Positions 9,963 to 19,164 are shown, counted from the stretch's first letter. The stretch: 64,000 nt of DNA from Brevibacterium picturae (GCF_030453725.1 NZ_JAKDJU010000002.1:1-64000), one strand, 5' to 3'. Made by a program: numbers and translations. Notes: generated by a model from the sequence alone, not told the origin.

Positions 9963-11540
9963 ATGGGACGGCAGGCAACCGCGAAGTCACAATCACGCCG
10001 CCGTCCGGGCTCGAGCAAGTCGGCAGAACCCGCCGTAAGCCGCGCGGGAGACTCGAAAGCCGCGGCGAAGAAGACCGCAGAGAAGCCCACCTCGAGTTCG
10101 TCGAGTTCGAGGTCGAATGCGAAGAAGACTGCGCCCGGAAAGCCGCAGGCCAGGCGGAAGCCGCAGACTCAGCAGAAGTCGGCTGCGAAGAAGCGCGTGC
10201 CGAAGAAGACCGCTGGCGCGAGCACGCCACGCAGCAGGAAACAGTCGACGAGCGCCCACAGCACCCGAGCGACCGACACGTCGAATCAGCCGCGGGCAGG
10301 AGCCGGCCGGGCGATGCTGTCAACGGTGCGCCGGGAGTACGCGCGAGTCTCTGCCTACCCGCTCACGACCTACTACCTGATCCTGGTCTCGGTCGTTGCA
10401 CTGACATGTCTCGGGCTCGTCATGGTCCTCTCCGCCTCGTCGATCACCTCATACGATGGAGGAGAAGGATCATCCTTCGCCTACTTCAACAAACAGGCAG
10501 GGTTCGTTGCCTTGGGCATCGTCCTCATGACGGTCGCGACAGTCGTCCCGCTGGACTGGTGGCGCAGGCTGGCTTGGCCCGCGCTGGGCCTCGGCATCTT
10601 CCTGCAGGCGCTTGTCTTCCTCCCCGGGGTCGGCAAGTCGACGAAGGGCAATGCCAACTGGATCCAGTTCGGCGGCTTCCAGCTGCAGCCCTCGGAGTTT
10701 CTCAAGATCGCCCTGGCCGTGTGGCTGGGGTACGTTCTGGCCAGAAAATACGGAAAGATGACGACCTTCGCCCACGCCATGATCCCCGTCGTCCCGGGCA
10801 TCGTCATCGCCCTCGGTCTCGTCGTCGGCGGCAATGACCTCGGCACTGGACTGGTGCTCATGGCTATGGCCCTCACCTGTCTGTTCATCGGCTTCTTCCC
10901 CTGGAAGTACTTCCTCCTGCTCTTCGGGTCGCTGGCTGCCGTGGCCACGTTCTTCGTCTTCAGCTCGGAGAACCGGCTCCGACGCATCACCGCAGCACTC
11001 ACCGGTCACGCAGAGCAGACTGCCTCCGACGTCACAGGTCAGGCCTGGCAGTCCAACCACGGCCTGTTCTCGCTGGCCTCCGGAGGCTGGCTGGGCGTCG
11101 GGCTCGGCGCCAGCCGAGAGAAATGGTCCTGGCTGCCCGAAGCCCACAACGACTTCATCTTCGCGATCATCGGTGAAGAGCTCGGCCTGCTCGGGTCGCT
11201 GGCTGTCATCCTCATGTTCGCAGCTCTGGCCTGCGGACTGGTCCGGGTGATTCTGCGTTCGAAGTCCAGGTTCATCCAGATCGCCACGGCCGGACTCTTC
11301 GCATGGCTGATCGGACAGGCCGCAATCAACATCTGCGTCGTGACCGGAATTCTGCCGGTCATCGGGCTTCCACTGCCGTTCGTGTCCTACGGAGGGTCCT
11401 CCATCGTCGCCTCTCTGCTGGCGGTCGGGGTGATTCTGTCCTTCGCCAGAACCGAGGACGGAGCCTCGGCTGCGATCAAGGTGCACAAAGATCGAGTGAA
11501 ATCGTCGTTCGCCGTACTGGCCAGAAAGAGAAAGAAGTGA
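9963..11540 (+). CDS. ftsW: Septal peptidoglycan glycosyltransferase FtsW with long basic N-terminal tail
   Basis: FtsW is the SEDS polymerase that works with FtsI. Of 525 residues, the last roughly 400 form the multi-pass SEDS domain, with LPEAHNDFIFA (the region of the catalytic acidic residue), EELGLLGSLAVI and PLPFVSYGGSS. The first 115-120 residues are a low-complexity tail rich in Lys, Ala, Ser and Arg, predicted cytoplasmic. ATG 9963 lies one base after the murD stop. The tail is much longer than in typical FtsW; it could bind other division proteins, DNA or acidic lipids, but no role is known. Confidence 0.93.
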   Translation: MGRQATAKSQSRRRPGSSKSAEPAVSRAGDSKAAAKKTAEKPTSSSSSSRSNAKKTAPGKPQARRKPQTQQKSAAKKRVPKKTAGASTPRSRKQSTSAHSTRATDTSNQPRAGAGRAMLSTVRREYARVSAYPLTTYYLILVSVVALTCLGLVMVLSASSITSYDGGEGSSFAYFNKQAGFVALGIVLMTVATVVPLDWWRRLAWPALGLGIFLQALVFLPGVGKSTKGNANWIQFGGFQLQPSEFLKIALAVWLGYVLARKYGKMTTFAHAMIPVVPGIVIALGLVVGGNDLGTGLVLMAMALTCLFIGFFPWKYFLLLFGSLAAVATFFVFSSENRLRRITAALTGHAEQTASDVTGQAWQSNHGLFSLASGGWLGVGLGASREKWSWLPEAHNDFIFAIIGEELGLLGSLAVILMFAALACGLVRVILRSKSRFIQIATAGLFAWLIGQAAINICVVTGILPVIGLPLPFVSYGGSSIVASLLAVGVILSFARTEDGASAAIKVHKDRVKSSFAVLARKRKK

Positions 11541-11541
11541 G

Positions 11542-12642
11542 ATGACGAGCATTCTCCTTGCCGGTGGAGGCACCACCGGCCATATTTCGCCCATGTTGGC
11601 GATCGGTCGTGAGCTGCGGGAGACCCATCCCGATTGGGAGGTCTTCGCGCTCGGAACCGCAGACGGGCTCGAGGCCGACATCGTTCCGAAGGCCGGCTTC
11701 GAACTTCTGACCATCGACAAGGTCCCCATGCCGCGTTCGATCGGCCCGGCCGCATTGAAGTTCCCGAAACGATTCGCCGCCAACGTCTCACACGTCAAGC
11801 AGATCATCGCCGAACGCGATGTCAGGGCCGTTGTCGGAGTCGGCGGCTATGTCTGCCCGCCCGCCTTCATCGCGGCCAAACAGGCGAAGATCCCCCTGAT
11901 CGTCCACGAAGCCAATGCGAAGCCCGGAATGGCGAACCGCCTCGGCGCTGCCCTGACGAAGCAGGGAATGGTCGGGGTAACCTTCCCCGATACGAAGCTG
12001 CGCAACTCGGAGTTGGTCGGCATGCCGATGCCGACCGAGATCTCGGAACTCGACCGCAGCGATTCCGCCCAGCGACAGGCGTGGCGAGCCGACCTCGGCC
12101 TCAGCGATGACAGGCCCGTCCTGGTTGTGACCGGCGGTTCCTCCGGGGCACAGCGCATCAATGATGCATTCCTCGCCGCCGCAGCACAGTGCCAGGAAAG
12201 CGGAGTGCAGGTCCTGCACATCACCGGCGCCGGCAAGGATGAGACCCTGCGGGCAGCGGCGGCCCAGTTGCCCGACTACCACGTCGTCGACTACGTCGAC
12301 GGAATGCACCGAGCCTACGGCGTCGCTGACCTGCTCGTAGCACGGTCCGGAGCCGCGACCGTTTCCGAAGCCACTGTCGTCGGGGTCCCGGCACTCTACG
12401 TTCCACTGGCCATCGGCAACGGCGAACAGCGTCTCAATGCCGCCGGCAGCGTCAGCGCCGGCGCCTCACTGCTCGTCGACAATGCGGACTTCGCTCCCTC
12501 GACCGTGACGGATCAGATCCTGCCTCTCGTGACCGACCACACTCGCCTGGACGCAATGAGCCGAGCAGCTCTTGATCTGCACTATCCGACCGAAGCCGCC
12601 ACCACCATGGCCGCAATCGTCACGCACGCGCTGAGAGGTTGA
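11542..12642 (+). CDS. murG: Lipid II synthase MurG (GlcNAc transferase)
   Basis: MurG transfers GlcNAc from UDP-GlcNAc to lipid I on the inner face of the membrane. The 366-residue GT-B protein has the N-terminal glycine loop AGGGTTGHISPMLAI, the acceptor-site segment VGVGGYVCPPAF, HEANAKPGMANR, and the C-domain loop GGSSGAQRIN. It lies one base after ftsW, so ftsW and murG are presumably co-translated. Confidence 0.95.
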   Translation: MTSILLAGGGTTGHISPMLAIGRELRETHPDWEVFALGTADGLEADIVPKAGFELLTIDKVPMPRSIGPAALKFPKRFAANVSHVKQIIAERDVRAVVGVGGYVCPPAFIAAKQAKIPLIVHEANAKPGMANRLGAALTKQGMVGVTFPDTKLRNSELVGMPMPTEISELDRSDSAQRQAWRADLGLSDDRPVLVVTGGSSGAQRINDAFLAAAAQCQESGVQVLHITGAGKDETLRAAAAQLPDYHVVDYVDGMHRAYGVADLLVARSGAATVSEATVVGVPALYVPLAIGNGEQRLNAAGSVSAGASLLVDNADFAPSTVTDQILPLVTDHTRLDAMSRAALDLHYPTEAATTMAAIVTHALRG

Positions 12643-12644
12643 AC

Positions 12645-14045
12645 ATGAGCACAGCTGAAATCGTCCCGGCCACAGAGCTGGGCGCCGTCCACTTCATCGG
12701 AATCGGCGGATCGGGCATGTCCGGGATCGCGCGGATCATGGTCATGAACGGCGTCACAGTGTCCGGGTCAGATGCGAAGGAATCCGCAGTTGTCGACGTG
12801 CTGCGGACACTGGGCGCCCGGGTCGAGATCGGGCACACGGCGGACAACCTCGGCGAGGCCGACACCCTGGTCATCTCTTCAGCCATCCGCAAGGACAACC
12901 CCGAGCTCTTGGAAGCCGAGCGGAAGGGCCTGCGGATCCTGCACCGGTCGGGTGCGCTGGCCTCGCTGATGGCCGACAGGCGAGCTGTTGCCGTAGCCGG
13001 CACCCACGGCAAGACCACCACGACCTCCATGACGACCGTGGCGCTGCAGGCCTGCGGGCTCGATCCGTCGTTCGTCATCGGGGGAGTGCTGTCGACGACC
13101 GGTACCAACGCCCACCTGGGAACCGGTGACGTCTTCGTCGCAGAGGCGGACGAATCGGACGGATCGTTCCTGCTCTACGAACCGACGATCGGCATCCTCA
13201 CCAACGTCGAGGCAGATCACCTGGACTATTACGGCAGTCCGGAGAAGGTGAGAGAGGCGTTCGTCGAATTCTGCGCCGGCATCGGTGCCGACGACGGCAC
13301 AGTCATCGCCTGCGCCGATGACGCGGGTTCGCTCGACGTCGCCGAGCACGCCCGGGCGCAGGGGACCTCCGTCATCCTCTACGGAACCTCCGAATCCGCC
13401 GACGTGCGGCTGCGCGACCTGCGTTCGGGCCTGGTCTCGGAGTTCGTCCTCGACGTGCCGGGACAGACGGAAGGACTGCCGGTGACGCTGCGGCAACCCG
13501 GCACCCACAATGCGCTCAATGCGACGGCGGCGATCGCTGTTGCACACAGCCTCGGTGCCGATGTGGCCAAGGCGGCGAGTGGTCTCGGAAACTACGGAGG
13601 CACGCGGCGCCGGTTCGAAGAACGGGGAATCGCCGCCGGGGTGCGGGTCATCGACGACTACGCGCATCACCCGACGGAGCTGCGGGCGGTGCTGAGTGCG
13701 GCACGCGGCGTCGTCACCGACGATGGCCGGGTGTGGGCGATCTTCCAACCGCATCTGTACTCGCGCACGATGGAGTTCCGAGCCGAATTCGGCGAAGCGC
13801 TCGGCCTGGCCGACGAGGTGGTCGTCCTTGATGTGTTCCCTGCCAGGGAGGATCCGGTGCCCGGTGTCACCGGTGCGCTGATCTCCGATCGTGTCCCACA
13901 CGAGAACGTGACCTTCATCGAAGCGTTCAACGAAGCGGTGCCCTATGTCGCGGCGCGTGTGCGTCCCGGCGACCTCGTGCTCACCCTCGGTGCGGGGGAT
14001 GTGACGATCCTGGGACCCGAGCTGCTCACCGCTCTGGAGGCCTGA
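12645..14045 (+). CDS. murC: UDP-MurNAc:L-alanine ligase MurC
   Basis: MurC adds L-alanine to UDP-MurNAc, the first peptide step. The 466-residue protein has the Rossmann-like start HFIGIGGSGMSGIA, ATP loop GTHGKTTTT, EADESDGSFLLYEP and DYAHHPTEL. ATG 12645, two bases after the murG stop, is preferred; a TTG at 12639 overlapping murG would add two residues. The four Mur ligases of the cluster appear in the order E, F, D, C. Confidence 0.95.
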   Translation: MSTAEIVPATELGAVHFIGIGGSGMSGIARIMVMNGVTVSGSDAKESAVVDVLRTLGARVEIGHTADNLGEADTLVISSAIRKDNPELLEAERKGLRILHRSGALASLMADRRAVAVAGTHGKTTTTSMTTVALQACGLDPSFVIGGVLSTTGTNAHLGTGDVFVAEADESDGSFLLYEPTIGILTNVEADHLDYYGSPEKVREAFVEFCAGIGADDGTVIACADDAGSLDVAEHARAQGTSVILYGTSESADVRLRDLRSGLVSEFVLDVPGQTEGLPVTLRQPGTHNALNATAAIAVAHSLGADVAKAASGLGNYGGTRRRFEERGIAAGVRVIDDYAHHPTELRAVLSAARGVVTDDGRVWAIFQPHLYSRTMEFRAEFGEALGLADEVVVLDVFPAREDPVPGVTGALISDRVPHENVTFIEAFNEAVPYVAARVRPGDLVLTLGAGDVTILGPELLTALEA

Positions 14046-14050
14046 CCGCT

Positions 14051-14806
14051 GTGGTGCCCCTTCCCGAACCGCGCACCGACGACAACTCCACCGCGGACCT
14101 CACCGGGGTCATCCGCGCACGGCGGAAACAGGTCTGGCGTCGTCGCCTCCTGCTCATCGGCGCTGTCGCGACGGTCCTCGTCATTGCCGGCCTGCTCTGG
14201 TTCACCCCGCTGCTGGCGTTGGACAAGGTCAGCGTCGAGGGCAGTCAGCTGATCGACCACGAGCAGGTCACGGAATCGGTGCTCGACGCTTACGGCGGAA
14301 CACCGCTGCCGCGGGTGCGACCGGGATCGGTGGAGGAGAAGGTCCTGGGGGAGTTTCCACGGGCGAAGCAGGCTTCAGTGCACTATTCGGGACCTCGCAG
14401 TCTGAGCATCGAAATCACCGATCGACGTCCCGTCCTGGCGATCACGACGACCGATGGGTTCACGCTCTTCGACGATGAAGCCGTCAGCTTGGGCACCGTT
14501 GACGATGCGCCCAAGGGCGTGACCGTGCTCGAAGAGTCCGGCGGTGCTCCGGACCAGGAGACAGTCGCGGCCGTGATCCGATTCATGGCCGGACTTCGAC
14601 CAGAGCTGCGCTCCGATCTGGCCTCGATCCAGGCGAAGGACGAGAACAGCCTCGCAGGGGTCATCGACAAGAAAGAGACGAAGGCGAATGTGGTCTTCGG
14701 TGACAGCACAAGCGCAAACCTGAAGATGCGCACTGCGATGCAGCTGGCGGCCGACGGGCGGACCGAGATCGACGTGTCCGTCCCGTCGGTGCCCGTGACG
14801 AACTGA
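14051..14806 (+). CDS. ftsQ: Cell division protein FtsQ
   Basis: FtsQ is a bitopic divisome scaffold that recruits FtsL/DivIC. This 251-residue protein has a basic cytoplasmic tail, a membrane helix (about 37-58, LLLIGAVATVLVIAGLLWF) and an extracytoplasmic POTRA domain beginning LDKVSVEGSQLI, followed by the FtsQ beta domain (SLSIEITDRRPVLAI). The start is GTG 14051 or GTG 14054. It ends the first run of tightly packed genes; the next gene, ftsZ, has its own upstream region. No ftsA follows, as usual in Actinobacteria. Confidence 0.9.
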   Translation: MVPLPEPRTDDNSTADLTGVIRARRKQVWRRRLLLIGAVATVLVIAGLLWFTPLLALDKVSVEGSQLIDHEQVTESVLDAYGGTPLPRVRPGSVEEKVLGEFPRAKQASVHYSGPRSLSIEITDRRPVLAITTTDGFTLFDDEAVSLGTVDDAPKGVTVLEESGGAPDQETVAAVIRFMAGLRPELRSDLASIQAKDENSLAGVIDKKETKANVVFGDSTSANLKMRTAMQLAADGRTEIDVSVPSVPVTN

Positions 14807-14807
14807 A

Positions 14808-14829
14808 AACCCGCCGAACCGGACGGGTT
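14808..14829 (+). terminator. Hairpin just after ftsQ
   Basis: AACCCG-CCG (14808-14816) pairs with CGG-A-CGGGTT (14820-14829) around an AAC loop with one bulged A, starting two bases after the ftsQ stop. There is no U-tract, so it may be a weak terminator or processing stem rather than a full stop. Confidence 0.45.
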
Positions 14830-14896
14830 GCCCGTGATTGCCGCCGACACACCGGGCCTGAAGTTTGGCCGATGTCCGACACTCCGACGAGAATGG

Positions 14897-14926
14897 TTGC
14901 AGTGGTGTTGCCCCGGACAATAGCCT
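14897..14926 (+). promoter_or_regulatory. Candidate ftsZ promoter
   Basis: TTGCAG (14897-14902), an 18-bp spacer and TAGCCT (14921-14926) form a plausible sigma-A promoter in the 190-bp ftsQ-ftsZ gap. The predicted start near 14933 would give a leader of about 64 nt before the ftsZ TTG. Confidence 0.45.
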
Positions 14927-14996
14927 CAGGGCAAAGAAGACTTTTCGAATTTGCACGCAGATGATGCGTGGACGATGCGCCGAAAGAGGAACCGAC

Positions 14997-16166
14997 TTGG
15001 CTGAATTCCCACAATCCGGAGCGGATATCAAAGTTGCCGGTACCGGCGGCGGCGGTGTCAACGCTGTTCAGAGGATGATCGACGTCGGGCTGCGCGGCGT
15101 GGAGTTCATCGCGATCAACACGGATGCCCAGGCACTCGTGCTTTCGGACGCCGATGTGAAGCTGGAGATCGGACGTGACCAGACTCGCGGACTCGGTGCC
15201 GGCGCTGATCCGGAGATCGGCCGCAAGGCCGCGGACTCCAGCGAGGAAGCCATCCGCGACGCGCTCGAAGGTGCCGATATGGTCTTCGTCACCGCTGGCG
15301 AAGGTGGAGGAACAGGCACAGGTGCGGCCCCGGTCGTCGCCCGTGTCGCCCGCTCCCTGGGGGCACTCACCATCGGCGTCGTCACCCGCCCCTTCACCTT
15401 CGAGGGACGCCGTCGTTCCGCGCAGGCCGAAGCCGGCATCGCCGCACTGCGCGAAGAGGTCGACACCCTCATCGTCATTCCCAACGACCGTCTGCTCTCC
15501 ATCTCCGACCGCAGCGTGTCCGTCGTCGACGCGTTCCGCTCGGCCGATGAGGTCCTCCGCTCGGGTGTCCAGGGCATCACGGATCTCATCTCCGTGCCGG
15601 GCCTGATCAACCTCGACTTCGCCGACGTCAAATCCGTGATGCAGGATGCCGGTACCGCGCTCATGGGCATCGGCGCAGCTACCGGCGATGATCGCGCCGT
15701 CCAGGCTGCGGAATCCGCCATCGCCTCGCCGCTGCTCGAGGCCAGCATCGACGGCGCCCATGGCGTACTCTTCTGCATCCAGGGTGGGGCAGACCTGGGA
15801 CTGTTCGAGGTCAACGAGGCAGCCCGTCTGGTGCAGGAAGCCGCACACCCCGAAGCCAACATCATCTTCGGCGCTGTCATCGACGACAATATCGGTGACG
15901 AATGCCGCGTCACCGTGATCGCCGCAGGATTCGACAACTCCGTTCCGGGTCAGGAATCCACCGCTGGTGAAGCCGCCCCTGCCTCGATTCCGATGGCCAC
16001 GGCTCCGGCAGAGGTCGAGCCGGCTCCGGCCGAAGAAGCCGAGCCCGCAGCCGACGTCGAGCCCGAAACTCGCAGCGACGAGCATCAGATCCCGGCCTCC
16101 CTGCCCAACGAGCGCAGCACCTCGAGCCTCGACAACGATCTCGATATCCCGGATTTCCTGAAGTAA
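14997..16166 (+). CDS. ftsZ: Cell division GTPase FtsZ
   Basis: FtsZ polymerises into the Z-ring. The 389-residue protein has the T1 loop [10 protein letters not shown] (15-24), the tubulin signature GEGGGTGTG (101-109), the T7 catalytic loop NLDFADVKS (205-213), an Ala/Glu/Pro-rich linker and the C-terminal peptide LDIPDFLK that binds SepF. The best start is TTG 14997, six bases after AAAGAGGA; upstream codons do not resemble FtsZ. T16 in the T1 loop, where Ile or Val is usual, and A14 are uncommon. Confidence 0.95.
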   Translation: MAEFPQSGADIKVAGTGGGGVNAVQRMIDVGLRGVEFIAINTDAQALVLSDADVKLEIGRDQTRGLGAGADPEIGRKAADSSEEAIRDALEGADMVFVTAGEGGGTGTGAAPVVARVARSLGALTIGVVTRPFTFEGRRRSAQAEAGIAALREEVDTLIVIPNDRLLSISDRSVSVVDAFRSADEVLRSGVQGITDLISVPGLINLDFADVKSVMQDAGTALMGIGAATGDDRAVQAAESAIASPLLEASIDGAHGVLFCIQGGADLGLFEVNEAARLVQEAAHPEANIIFGAVIDDNIGDECRVTVIAAGFDNSVPGQESTAGEAAPASIPMATAPAEVEPAPAEEAEPAADVEPETRSDEHQIPASLPNERSTSSLDNDLDIPDFLK

Positions 16167-16167
16167 G

Positions 16168-16926
16168 ATGCTGCACTCGAGATTCGTCGTCCCCGGAAGG
16201 TCGAACGCACACGTGGCGTTCACCGACCGGCACGGCGGCTACTCGAGGGGAGACCTGTCGTCGTTCAACTTGGCCCGGCATGTCGGAGATGACGACGAGC
16301 TGGTCGCGGCGAACCGGGCCGCTCTGGCTCAGGTTCTCGGGCTGAGTGGGGAACGACTGAGCTTCGTGTCCCAGGTCCACGGGACGAACGTGCGCATCAT
16401 CGAGTCACCGGAGCAGCTGCGCGAGGAGCCTGTGACAGCAGACGCACAGGTCACATCGCGCGGTGGCATCGGACTGGCGATCATGGTGGCGGACTGCACC
16501 CCGATCATGCTCGCCGACTCCGAGGCGGGAGTCATCGGCGCGATCCATGCCGGACGCCCCGGAATGGCAGCAGGCGTCGTGCCGGCCACCATCGCCTCCA
16601 TGCAGGATCAGGGTGCCGCGGACATCCACGCGATCATCGGTCCATCGGTGTGCCCGCGCTGCTATGAAGTGCCTGCGACGCTGAGAGACGAAGTCGCCGC
16701 CGTTGAGCCGGTGGCCGCCTCGGTGTCGGTGACCGGGACGCCGGCGATCGATGTTGCCGGAGCCGTGGCGGAACAGCTGCGCCGGGCAGGGGTGAGCATC
16801 GACCATTTCTCCCGCACATGCACACGGGAGTCCGAGGATCTGTTCTCTTTCCGGAGGCAGTCCAGCACAGGCAGATTCGCGGGCGTGGTCTGGCTGCAGG
16901 AAGAAAACCCCACGACACACCCATGA
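16168..16926 (+). CDS. pgeF: Peptidoglycan editing factor PgeF / YfiH-type laccase-domain protein
   Basis: This 252-residue protein has the Cu-oxidase_4 (YfiH/DUF152) metal-site motifs [22 protein letters not shown] and [11 protein letters not shown]. Family members remove wrongly incorporated L-Ser precursors from peptidoglycan (E. coli YfiH), and some have been assayed as multicopper oxidases or purine nucleoside enzymes. It starts one base after the ftsZ stop, the conserved actinobacterial position. The yggS gene that often follows is absent here. Confidence 0.88.
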   Translation: MLHSRFVVPGRSNAHVAFTDRHGGYSRGDLSSFNLARHVGDDDELVAANRAALAQVLGLSGERLSFVSQVHGTNVRIIESPEQLREEPVTADAQVTSRGGIGLAIMVADCTPIMLADSEAGVIGAIHAGRPGMAAGVVPATIASMQDQGAADIHAIIGPSVCPRCYEVPATLRDEVAAVEPVAASVSVTGTPAIDVAGAVAEQLRRAGVSIDHFSRTCTRESEDLFSFRRQSSTGRFAGVVWLQEENPTTHP

Positions 16927-16955
16927 GACTCACCCGCCGGGCTGGTCTGTTGAGA

Positions 16956-16961
16956 TAGTTT
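16956..16961 (+). promoter_or_regulatory. Candidate sepF -10 element TAGTTT
   Basis: TAGTTT lies in the 76-bp pgeF-sepF gap, about 40 bases before the sepF ATG. The -35 region is not recognisable. A GGAG at 16991-16994 could serve as ribosome site. Confidence 0.3.
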
Positions 16962-17002
16962 GGCGGCAGGCGAGGAAGTGCCGAAGGCCGAGGAGTGGAG
17001 AA

Positions 17003-17494
17003 ATGTCAGCAATCAAGAAGACGCTGGAATACCTGGGTTTCGTCGAAGAAGAGGACGAGCAGCCCATCGACCGTCGTGACCGCGAGGTCATCGATACCTA
17101 CGAAGAGCCCGTCGACGACCATGTCGAAGACGAGGAACGGCCCCCTGCTCAGGTCACGCCGATCCACCCGTCACCGATTCGTCCAGTTGACTCTCCCGCG
17201 CCAGGAATCTCCATGAACCGCATCAAGACAATCCACCCCCGCAGCTACAACGACGCCATGGTGATCGGCGCAGCGTTCCGCGAGGGAACGCCCGTGATCA
17301 TGAATCTCTCCGAAATGGACGAGAACAACTCCAAGCGCCTGGTCGACTTCTCAGCGGGCCTGATCTTCGGCCTGCACGGATCCATCGAACGAGTGACCAA
17401 CAAGGTGTTTCTCCTCACGCCTGAGAACATCGAAGTCAGCGGCGAGAACGAGTCGGATCCGGACACCCAGGCCAGCTTCTTCAATCAGAGCTGA
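17003..17494 (+). CDS. sepF: Cell division protein SepF
   Basis: SepF anchors FtsZ to the membrane in bacteria lacking FtsA. The 163-residue protein has an N-terminal segment that could form a membrane helix ([13 protein letters not shown]), an acidic linker (about 14-70) and the conserved SepF core from about 73, including [19 protein letters not shown] and [18 protein letters not shown]. It is placed three genes before divIVA, as in other Actinobacteria, and its partner peptide is visible at the FtsZ C-terminus. Confidence 0.94.
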   Translation: MSAIKKTLEYLGFVEEEDEQPIDRRDREVIDTYEEPVDDHVEDEERPPAQVTPIHPSPIRPVDSPAPGISMNRIKTIHPRSYNDAMVIGAAFREGTPVIMNLSEMDENNSKRLVDFSAGLIFGLHGSIERVTNKVFLLTPENIEVSGENESDPDTQASFFNQS

Positions 17495-17500
17495 GGAGTC

Positions 17501-17519
17501 TGACCTCACATCGAGGTCA
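17501..17519 (+). terminator. Weak hairpin after sepF
   Basis: TGACCTC (17501-17507) pairs with GAGGTCA (17513-17519), followed by TTCT. The stem is only seven base pairs, so partial termination or mRNA end protection is more likely than full termination. A possible yggT -10 element TAGGCT lies at 17548-17553. Confidence 0.35.
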
Positions 17520-17596
17520 TTCTGATCGCATCCTCAGCTCAAGCGTATAGGCTGGGCTCCGACAGGTAAGCACCAAAGAAAGGCACGAGGAACCAC

Positions 17597-17896
17597 GTGG
17601 CCACCATCTTCTACATCCTCGCCCTCGCACTCAGTCTTTATGTCTATGTGCTCCTGGCACGAGTCGTTCTCGACCTCGTGCAGGTGTTCTCACGCGAATG
17701 GAAACCGTCCGGCTTCCTGCTTGTCCTCGCCGAGATCGTCTACACTCTGACCGATCCGCCGCTCCGTCTTCTGCGCAAGGTGATCCCACCACTGCGTCTG
17801 GGGCAGATCTCGCTGGATCTGGGTTTCATCGTGTTGCTGATCGGAATTCAGATCCTCGCATCGTTCCTCAGGAGCCTCGCCTACGGAGTCGCCTGA
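17597..17896 (+). CDS. yggT: YggT family membrane protein
   Basis: This is a 99-residue protein with two membrane helices (about 3-22 and 72-92) and the family segment EIVYTLTDPPLRLLRKVIPPLRLGQISLD, split here by no gaps. YggT proteins occur next to sepF and divIVA; links to division and osmotic tolerance have been proposed, but the biochemical role is not settled. The start is GTG 17597, with AAAGAAAGGCACGAGG as the ribosome-binding region. Confidence 0.85.
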   Translation: MATIFYILALALSLYVYVLLARVVLDLVQVFSREWKPSGFLLVLAEIVYTLTDPPLRLLRKVIPPLRLGQISLDLGFIVLLIGIQILASFLRSLAYGVA

Positions 17897-18187
17897 ATCA
17901 AGAAGGTGCCTTCCGAATTGTCTGAATCAAGGTGCTCGGGTCGTCCGCTGTGCAGAGATGCCATCTGGCTCTGAGCCTGTTGCGAACGTCACAGCGGCCC
18001 CGTGATCTGGACCCTCAGTTCGCAGAACTGTTCTGAGTATTGCTAGGGTCGATTATTACAACTTCGTCATATGAGTCCGTTACACGGCATTTCTGCAGGA
18101 CAAAACTGCAGGTGTTACGCTAATGTGACGTTGAAGCCGTCTTTATGGCGGCAGCGTAATGAATGTAGATCGACCAAAGGTGACCTC
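17897..18187 (+). promoter_or_regulatory. divIVA upstream region with possible MtrA box
   Basis: This gene-free stretch holds GTTAC-GCTAAT-GTGAC (18114-18129), a match to the GTNAC-N6-GTNAC direct repeat reported for the response regulator MtrA; a further GTTAC is at 18079-18083. CTGCAG copies at 18093 and 18106 could pair as a hairpin. A possible extended -10, TGCTAGGGT, lies at 18041-18049. MtrA control of divIVA is inference. Confidence 0.45.
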
Positions 18188-19039
18188 ATGGCGCTCACGC
18201 CTGAAGACGTAGTAAACAAGCGGTTCCAGCATGTGAAGTTCCGCGACGGGTACGACCAGGATGAAGTCGACGATTTCCTCGATGAGGTAGTCGTAGAGAT
18301 CCGCCGTCTCTACCAGGAGAACGACGAACTTCGTCAGAAGCTCTCCACCGCCGAGCAGCGAGTCAAGGAACTTGACGCCGGCGGCGCATCTGCTGCCGCA
18401 CCCGCGCAGGACATCGACGCCACTCAGGCCATGCCTGCCGCGGTGCCGTCTCCCTCCTCCCAAAAGGACGCGGATGCGTCGAAGCCGGAGAAGGCGCAGG
18501 CCCCAGAGGCTCCGGCTGCTCCGGAATCGACCGAGCAGCCATCGGCACCGGCGGTCAAGGAAGCAGCTCCTGCTCCGCAGACCAACGCCCCCAACCAATC
18601 CGCACCCGCAGCCAATGGTGCAGCACCAGCTGCTGCCGGCACTGCTGCAGGCACCGCTGCAGGCATGGGCCTCGGCTCGAGCATCGGCGGGGACGGCGAC
18701 GCCCACGGACTCATCGCTCTGGCACAGCGTGTTCACGACGAACACGTCACAGAGGGTGAACGTCGCCGCGACGAGCTCATCAAGAATGCGGAGACCGAAG
18801 CCAAGGACATCGTCGGCAAGGCTGAGACGAAACGCGACGAGACACTGTCGACCCTGGAAACGCAGAAGTCGACCCTCGAGCGTTCGATCGACCAGCTGTC
18901 GAATTTCGAGCGTCAGTACCGGACGCGTCTCAAGAGCTACCTCAACGACCAGTTGCGCGATCTCGAGAATTCCACAAGTCTGGCACCGGAGACCCTGGAC
19001 GGGAACTCCTTCGGTTCTTCGTCGAATCACAAACTCTGA
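18188..19039 (+). CDS. divIVA: Polar growth / cell division protein DivIVA (Wag31)
   Basis: DivIVA binds curved membrane at poles and septa and organises cell-wall growth in Actinobacteria. The 283-residue protein has the N-terminal lipid-binding domain (MALTPEDVVNKRF, then F18-R19, and DEVDDFLDEVV), a long Ala/Pro/Gln-rich low-complexity insert (about 65-170) and a C-terminal coiled coil rich in Glu and Arg. ATG 18188 matches the family N-terminus, so an in-frame ATG at 18071 was rejected. The long Ala/Pro insert is typical of actinobacterial forms. Confidence 0.94.
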   Translation: MALTPEDVVNKRFQHVKFRDGYDQDEVDDFLDEVVVEIRRLYQENDELRQKLSTAEQRVKELDAGGASAAAPAQDIDATQAMPAAVPSPSSQKDADASKPEKAQAPEAPAAPESTEQPSAPAVKEAAPAPQTNAPNQSAPAANGAAPAAAGTAAGTAAGMGLGSSIGGDGDAHGLIALAQRVHDEHVTEGERRRDELIKNAETEAKDIVGKAETKRDETLSTLETQKSTLERSIDQLSNFERQYRTRLKSYLNDQLRDLENSTSLAPETLDGNSFGSSSNHKL

Positions 19040-19057
19040 TTCCTCGCAACAGACGCT

Positions 19058-19093
19058 CAAGGTCCGGGAACTCCATGGAGATCCCGGACCTTG
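19058..19093 (+). terminator. Terminator hairpin of divIVA
   Basis: CAAGGTCCGGGA (19058-19069) pairs perfectly with TCCCGGACCTTG (19082-19093); the loop contains a smaller CTCC/GGAG stem. It lies 18 bases after the divIVA stop. There is no clear U-tract. Confidence 0.75.
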
Positions 19094-19158
19094 TCAGTGT
19101 CCCCGTGAGGTGTGGCATAGCGCGGGCTTCGGTGCCATCGAGTCGTCAAGCAGTGAGC

Positions 19159-19164
19159 TAGAAT
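19159..19164 (+). promoter_or_regulatory. lspA -10 element, predicted leaderless start
   Basis: TAGAAT lies at 19159-19164, overlapping an upstream ATG at 19163. Seven bases separate it from ATG 19172, where transcription would begin, so this start is predicted to be leaderless. No good -35 is visible. Confidence 0.45.
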
